Source: Marivita sp. S6314 (GTDB taxonomy: Bacteria; Pseudomonadota; Alphaproteobacteria; Rhodobacterales; Rhodobacteraceae). Taken from it: a stretch of 64,000 nucleotides of DNA. Below are positions 59,627 to 64,000 of this stretch, one piece after another; the stretch's first letter is position 1; each line of letters begins with the position of its first letter. Both the position numbers and the translations under genes were made by a program. Below the pieces are notes generated by a model. It was not told where the DNA came from. It saw only the letters and a program-made list of their open reading frames with translations, and did no database searches. The DNA lies in NCBI RefSeq assembly GCF_023015985.1, contig NZ_JALKAO010000004.1:186001-250000 (forward strand), in the 5' to 3' direction.

Positions 59627-61150
59627 ATGGCTGCTTTGGACAATGTGACCGTGAAAGAGGGCGTAGACCAGGAAACGGTTGACGCGGTGCGCGAAGTTGG
59701 TGGGGCCTACAAGTATGGCTGGGAAACCGACATCGAGATGGAGTACGCGCCGAAGGGTCTGAACCCGGACATCGTGAAGCTGATCTCGGAAAAGAACGAT
59801 GAGCCCGAGTGGATGACCGAATGGCGCTTGGCGGCTTACGACCGTTGGCTTCAGAAAGAAGAGCCGAAATGGGCGATGGTGGACTACCCTGAGATCGATT
59901 TTCAGGATCAGTACTATTATGCGCGTCCCAAGAGCATGGAGGTGAAGCCGAAGTCGCTCGATGAGGTCGATCCGAAACTGCTGGCCACTTACGAAAAACT
60001 GGGCATTCCGCTGAAAGAGCAGATGATCCTTGCGGGTGTGGACGGGGCGGAGCACGCGCCCGCCGAAGGTCGCAAGGTGGCCGTGGATGCGGTGTTCGAT
60101 TCGGTTTCCGTTGGCACAACTTTCCAGGCGGAGCTGAAAAAGGCGGGTGTGATCTTCTGCTCGATCTCCGAGGCGATCAAGGAACATCCCGAACTGGTGA
60201 AGAAATACCTCGGGTCCGTGGTGCCGGTGTCTGACAACTATTACGCGACGCTGAATTCTGCCGTGTTTTCGGACGGGTCGTTTGTTTACGTGCCGCCGGG
60301 GGTGCGCTGCCCGATGGAATTGAGCACCTATTTCCGGATCAATGCCGAGAATACCGGTCAGTTTGAGCGAACGTTGATCATTGCCGACAAGGGCAGCTAT
60401 GTCAGCTACCTCGAAGGCTGCACCGCTCCGCAGCGGGATGTTGCGCAGTTGCATGCGGCGGTGGTCGAGATCATCATCGAAGAAGATGCCGAGGTGAAAT
60501 ACTCGACCGTTCAGAACTGGTATCCGGGTGATGAGAACGGCAAGGGCGGGATCTACAACTTTGTGACCAAGCGCGCCGATTGCCGGGGCGACCGGGCCAA
60601 GGTGATGTGGACGCAGGTCGAGACCGGGTCGGCTGTGACGTGGAAATACCCAAGCTGCATTCTGCGTGGCGACGACACCCAGGGCGAGTTCTATTCGATC
60701 GCGATCGCCAACAATATGCAGCAGGCCGATACCGGCACGAAGATGATCCATCTGGGCAAGAACACCAAGTCGCGGATCGTGTCGAAGGGCATCAGCGCGG
60801 GCAAGGCGCAAAACACCTATCGTGGGCTTGTGTCAATGCATCCCAAGGCCAAGAACGGGCGGAACTACACGCAGTGTGACTCGCTCCTGATCGGTGACAA
60901 GTGCGGGGCGCATACGGTTCCCTATATCGAGGTGAAGAACAACTCGTCCCGGGTGGAACACGAGGCGACCACGTCAAAGGTGGACGATGACCAGCTGTTC
61001 TACTGCCGCCAGCGCGGCATGGACGAGGAAGAAGCCGTGGCGCTTGTGGTGAACGGGTTCTGCAAAGACGTGTTGCAGGCGCTGCCGATGGAGTTTGCCA
61101 TGGAGGCGCAGCAATTGGTGGCGATCTCGCTGGAAGGATCGGTTGGCTGA
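59627..61150 (+). CDS. sufB: Fe-S cluster assembly protein SufB
   Basis: SufB forms the SufBCD scaffold on which Fe-S clusters are built. The 507-aa protein has the conserved SufB blocks [83 protein letters not shown], and in the C-terminal core [45 protein letters not shown] precedes the ATG. It is 21 nt after the desulfurase. Confidence 0.98.
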   Translation: MAALDNVTVKEGVDQETVDAVREVGGAYKYGWETDIEMEYAPKGLNPDIVKLISEKNDEPEWMTEWRLAAYDRWLQKEEPKWAMVDYPEIDFQDQYYYARPKSMEVKPKSLDEVDPKLLATYEKLGIPLKEQMILAGVDGAEHAPAEGRKVAVDAVFDSVSVGTTFQAELKKAGVIFCSISEAIKEHPELVKKYLGSVVPVSDNYYATLNSAVFSDGSFVYVPPGVRCPMELSTYFRINAENTGQFERTLIIADKGSYVSYLEGCTAPQRDVAQLHAAVVEIIIEEDAEVKYSTVQNWYPGDENGKGGIYNFVTKRADCRGDRAKVMWTQVETGSAVTWKYPSCILRGDDTQGEFYSIAIANNMQQADTGTKMIHLGKNTKSRIVSKGISAGKAQNTYRGLVSMHPKAKNGRNYTQCDSLLIGDKCGAHTVPYIEVKNNSSRVEHEATTSKVDDDQLFYCRQRGMDEEEAVALVVNGFCKDVLQALPMEFAMEAQQLVAISLEGSVG

Positions 61151-61152
61151 CA

Positions 61153-61356
61153 ATGTCCGCGTGGAAATGGTTGAGCACGCCGTCTGAGCCGAAGGGCACC
61201 TATGCCCTTCTGACAGGCCTTGGCACGTTTGTCCTGATGATCATGTCGTCCCCGCTTTGGGCGGACCATGGGTTTTTCGGGGCGCTTTTTGCGGGCGGGA
61301 TCAGCGGGTTTCTTGGCGGTGTGCTGGCCAAGCTTTGGATGGAGCGACGGAAATGA
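61153..61356 (+). CDS. Small membrane protein, 67 aa
   Basis: The protein starts [20 protein letters not shown], 2 nt after the sufB stop. Two hydrophobic segments are visible ([20 protein letters not shown] and [21 protein letters not shown]), with a basic end (WMERRK). No family is recognised. It overlaps the next gene by ATGA, so it is translated within the suf operon. Confidence 0.72.
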   Translation: MSAWKWLSTPSEPKGTYALLTGLGTFVLMIMSSPLWADHGFFGALFAGGISGFLGGVLAKLWMERRK

Positions 61357-61673
61357 TTATCACGACAACACACGCAATCGAGGGTCACAAGATCCTGGAA
61401 TACAAGGGCATCGTGGTGGGCGAAGCCATCATGGGAGCCAATGTGGTGCGCGATGTGTTTGCGTCGATCACGGATATCGTTGGCGGTCGGTCGGGCGCGT
61501 ATGAAGCCAAGCTTCAGGATGCGCGTGACGTCGCGCTGCACGAACTTGAACAACGCGCGCTTGCGGTGGGCGGCACGGCAGTGGTTGGCGTCGACTTGGA
61601 TTACGAGGTTGTCGGCAATTCGATGCTGATGGTGTCGGCGAGCGGCACAGCCGTTGTGACGGATCGGGGTTGA
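61353..61673 (+). CDS. YbjQ/UPF0145 family protein
   Basis: The 106-aa protein starts [20 protein letters not shown]. The family pattern is [50 protein letters not shown], then [26 protein letters not shown]. YbjQ forms pentamers or decamers and is often labelled heavy-metal-binding, though no metal motif is seen here and its function is unresolved. It is coupled to the upstream small membrane protein. Confidence 0.88.
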   Translation: MIITTTHAIEGHKILEYKGIVVGEAIMGANVVRDVFASITDIVGGRSGAYEAKLQDARDVALHELEQRALAVGGTAVVGVDLDYEVVGNSMLMVSASGTAVVTDRG

Positions 61674-61679
61674 TACCAA

Positions 61680-62462
61680 ATGTCGGACGTGGATAGCCCT
61701 TCCGAGGTGACCGCAAATGATCTTGACCAATTTCGCATTGGCGAGGCGGTGTTTAAACTACCCAACGCACGCGTTGTGCGCACCGAAATTCATGGGCAGA
61801 CGCTTTTTTTTGCCGTTGCGATCGAGCGCGATCAAATCCAGGGAAAGCACCATGGACGCGGTGTTTTCTATGAGGAAGAAGAACTCGAGATCATCCGGAA
61901 AGCGTTTCGTCCGGGCGATGTTTTTGCGGATATCGGGACAAACGTCGGCAATCACGCTTTGTTCGTTGCCAAGTTCTTGCATCCCAAAAGAATTGTGGTC
62001 GTGGAGCCAAACCCGGTGGCCTACCATGTGCTCTTGAGCAATGTGGTGCTCAACCAAATCGATGATGTCGTCGACCTAAGTTGGGTTGGTTTTGGTGTGT
62101 CGGATAGACCCAATTCCACGTTCGGGATGAGTTTCCGAGCGCGCAACGTTGGTGGTGGACGTATGGTCGAGGGTGAAGGGGACATACCGACGGTTTCTGC
62201 AGACGAGGTGTTTGCGCCCTGTATGCCCGACTTCGTGAAAATTGATGTGGAAGGCATGGAGATGCAGGTGCTGCGGTCGATGCATGCTTCCCTCGAAACT
62301 GCAAAACCGAGAATTTTTGTCGAAGTTGACCAAGAGAACTATGCCGAATTTGATGCTTGGGTAGAAGCGAACGGATATGTATCTGTGCTCCAATTCCAAC
62401 GTTATCGGCGCAATAACAACCATCTTCTCATCCATAGAGACGATCAGGACTGGAGTTTTTAA
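61680..62462 (+). CDS. FkbM family SAM-dependent methyltransferase
   Basis: The 260-aa protein has the FkbM pattern: the SAM motif VFADIGTNVGNHALFVAKFL, then IVVVEPNPVAYHVLLSNVVLN, and the DFVKIDVEGMEMQVLRSMHASL segment typical of the family. FkbM enzymes O-methylate sugars or natural products. A role in Fe-S assembly is not known. Its base composition is visibly more AT-rich than that of its neighbours, with codons such as TTT, AAA, CTA and ATT, suggesting later insertion. Its stop is 1 nt from the sufC start, and the sufC ribosome binding site lies inside it. Confidence 0.85.
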   Translation: MSDVDSPSEVTANDLDQFRIGEAVFKLPNARVVRTEIHGQTLFFAVAIERDQIQGKHHGRGVFYEEEELEIIRKAFRPGDVFADIGTNVGNHALFVAKFLHPKRIVVVEPNPVAYHVLLSNVVLNQIDDVVDLSWVGFGVSDRPNSTFGMSFRARNVGGGRMVEGEGDIPTVSADEVFAPCMPDFVKIDVEGMEMQVLRSMHASLETAKPRIFVEVDQENYAEFDAWVEANGYVSVLQFQRYRRNNNHLLIHRDDQDWSF

Positions 62463-62463
62463 A

Positions 62464-63219
62464 ATGTTGGAAATCAAAAACCTGCACGTGCAGCTTGAGG
62501 AAGAAGATAAGCAAATCCTGAAAGGTGTGGACCTGACCGTCGAGGCGGGCAAGGTGCATGCGATCATGGGGCCGAACGGGTCGGGTAAATCGACCCTGTC
62601 CTACGTGCTGTCGGGCCGCGACGGGTACGAGGTGACCGAGGGGTCGGCGACCTTGGATGGTGAAGATATCCTTGAGATGGAGCCGGAAGAGCGCGCGGCT
62701 GCGGGCGTTTTCCTGGCGTTTCAGTATCCGGTTGAAATCCCCGGTGTGGGCAACATGACGTTCCTGCGCACGGCGGTGAACGCACAACGCAAGGCGCGCG
62801 GGCAGGACGAGATGTCGGCGACGGATTTTCTCAAGGAAATCAGAGCCAAGGCCAAAGACCTTAAGATCGATGCGGATATGCTGAAGCGTCCGGTCAATGT
62901 GGGCTTTTCGGGCGGTGAAAAGAAGCGCAACGAGATCCTGCAGATGGCGATGCTTGAGCCGAAGATGTGCATTCTGGACGAAACCGACTCGGGTCTGGAC
63001 GTGGACGCGATGAAACTGGTGGCCGACGGTGTGAACGCGCTGCGTGACGAGGGGCGTGGGTTCCTTGTGATCACGCACTACCAGCGTCTTTTGGACCACA
63101 TCAAACCGGACGTGGTGCATATCATGGCGGATGGTCGGATCGTCAAAACCGGTGGGCCAGAGCTGGCGCTGGAAGTTGAAAACAACGGCTACGCAGACAT
63201 TCTGGCGGAGGTGGCGTAA
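62464..63219 (+). CDS. sufC: Fe-S cluster assembly ATPase SufC
   Basis: SufC is the ABC-type ATPase of the SufBCD complex. The 251-aa protein has Walker A IMGPNGSGKSTLSYVLSG, the Q-loop LAFQYPVEIPGV, signature-like NVGFSGGEKKRNEILQM, Walker B MCILDETDSGLD and the switch His in LVITHYQRLL. It overlaps sufD by TAATG. Confidence 0.98.
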   Translation: MLEIKNLHVQLEEEDKQILKGVDLTVEAGKVHAIMGPNGSGKSTLSYVLSGRDGYEVTEGSATLDGEDILEMEPEERAAAGVFLAFQYPVEIPGVGNMTFLRTAVNAQRKARGQDEMSATDFLKEIRAKAKDLKIDADMLKRPVNVGFSGGEKKRNEILQMAMLEPKMCILDETDSGLDVDAMKLVADGVNALRDEGRGFLVITHYQRLLDHIKPDVVHIMADGRIVKTGGPELALEVENNGYADILAEVA

Positions 63220-64000
63220 TGGCGCTTCCTCAGGTCAAACTGGATGCCACAGACGCGCGTCTGGCTGCGATGAGCCTGCCGGATGGCGGGTGGAGCGACG
63301 CGGCGCGCAAGGATGCTTTGGCGCGCCTCCGGGCGATGGGTCTGCCGTCCGGCCGCGATGAATACTGGAAGTACACCAAGCCCGACACGCTGGTGCAGCC
63401 GGACGCGCCGCATGCGGCTCTGTTCGATGGCGATACGACCCCGGTCTTCAGCGACACCGATCGTCTGAGAATTGTGTTCGTGGATGGTGTGTTTGATGCG
63501 GACGCGTCTGACGATTTGACGATGGAGAATGTGTCCATTGAACGTCTCGCAGACGCGCCGGATATTCACTGGGCCCGCGACCTTTATGGCGTGCTTGAAG
63601 CGAAGGGTCAGACACCGGTTGAACGGCCGCTTGCGGCGCTGAACACCGCCTTTGCAACCGACGGCGTTCTGATCCATGTCACGGGGCCGGTGGCGCGTCC
63701 GATCAACCTGGTTTATCGTCATAAATCAGAGCATTCTGACGCGATCCTGCACCATGTTGTGAAGGTCGACAGCGGTGCGGAAGTGACCATTCTGGAAAAC
63801 GGTCCTGCCGCGGCGCGGTTCAACAAATGCATGGAGATCGACATCGCGGATGGCGGAACCCTGCACCACGTGCGCGCGCAGGGGCGCGATCACGAACGGC
63901 GCGCGGCGACCGCGATGTTTGCCCGTTTGGGTGCGGAATCGGTGTTCAAGTCTTTCACGCTGACCGCGAATGGCGTGTTGACCCGCAACGAGATGGTGGT
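63219..64000 (+). CDS. sufD: Fe-S cluster assembly protein SufD, C-terminus beyond the window
   Basis: The first 260 codons are visible, starting MALPQVKLDATDARLAAMSL. The segment GRDEYWKYTKPDTLVQ is the conserved SufD N-terminal motif. The beta-helix core begins with PINLVYRHKSEHSDAILHHVVKVDSGAEVTILEN and continues to the edge. It completes SufB-SufC-SufD; the usual SufS, SufE and SufT genes would be expected beyond the window. Confidence 0.95.
   Translation, partial: MALPQVKLDATDARLAAMSLPDGGWSDAARKDALARLRAMGLPSGRDEYWKYTKPDTLVQPDAPHAALFDGDTTPVFSDTDRLRIVFVDGVFDADASDDLTMENVSIERLADAPDIHWARDLYGVLEAKGQTPVERPLAALNTAFATDGVLIHVTGPVARPINLVYRHKSEHSDAILHHVVKVDSGAEVTILENGPAAARFNKCMEIDIADGGTLHHVRAQGRDHERRAATAMFARLGAESVFKSFTLTANGVLTRNEMV

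Overview
The window is high-GC chromosomal DNA from an alphaproteobacterium of the order Rhodobacterales, most likely the marine Roseobacter group (Paracoccaceae). The evidence is a DddP-type DMSP lyase, LexA boxes of the GTTC-N7-GTTC type, an IscR with a single cysteine, a split B12-dependent methionine synthase, a TRAP transporter, and a ribosomal protein L9 with an acidic tail. Coding density is high and many neighbours overlap by ATGA or GTGA. I see no insertion sequence, prophage, integrase, CRISPR array or rRNA operon. One tRNA gene, tRNA-Leu(UAG), is present.

Layout. 1-5.5 kb, minus strand: trpG-trpD-ung-trpC-moaC-moeA-lexA, combining tryptophan, molybdenum cofactor and SOS genes. 5.6-17.6 kb: a divergent polysaccharide deacetylase; two parts of a split methionine synthase (corrinoid protein and homocysteine methyltransferase) with a DUF1638 protein; a radical SAM protein behind a LexA box; a fused hydrolase/OsmC protein; dddP; a DUF3445 protein; a lytic transglycosylase; and an orphan membrane protein behind another LexA box. 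17.9-21.7 kb: glnB-glnA, the NAD(P)HX repair enzyme and tRNA-Leu. 22.1-27.1 kb: a three-gene TRAP transporter and trigger factor. 27.2-36.1 kb: a Crp/Fnr regulator, a periplasmic cyclic nucleotide phosphodiesterase, a small metzincin-like protein, rpsF-rpsR-rplI and fabD-fabG-acpP. 36.3-44.3 kb: mazG, an M20 amidohydrolase, an agmatinase-type ureohydrolase, a MerR-controlled truncated cation transporter, prfA-prmC and a DUF4167 protein. 44.3-51.8 kb, minus strand: an envelope operon lptF-lptG-lptD-surA-pdxA-ksgA. 51.9-57.8 kb: pepA-holC, lpdA and small enzymes. 57.8-64 kb: iscR, a cysteine desulfurase, sufB, sufC and sufD, with three unrelated genes between sufB and sufC.

The points most worth a second look are non-coding or regulatory. 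(a) A roughly 100-nt element made of several hairpins occurs twice, immediately upstream of ung and of the cysteine desulfurase. Its architecture is conserved but its stem sequences differ. (b) A dispersed palindrome family with a TTCGTACGAA core occurs several times; two copies share an adjacent identical 14-mer. (c) Three LexA boxes are present, two of them in front of genes with no obvious SOS role. (d) A candidate iron-responsive palindrome overlaps the iscR -10 box, and a similar palindrome lies in a rare-codon patch inside the desulfurase gene.

All assignments come from reading the sequence and from memory of protein families. No database search was run. Operator and riboregulator proposals are inferences.
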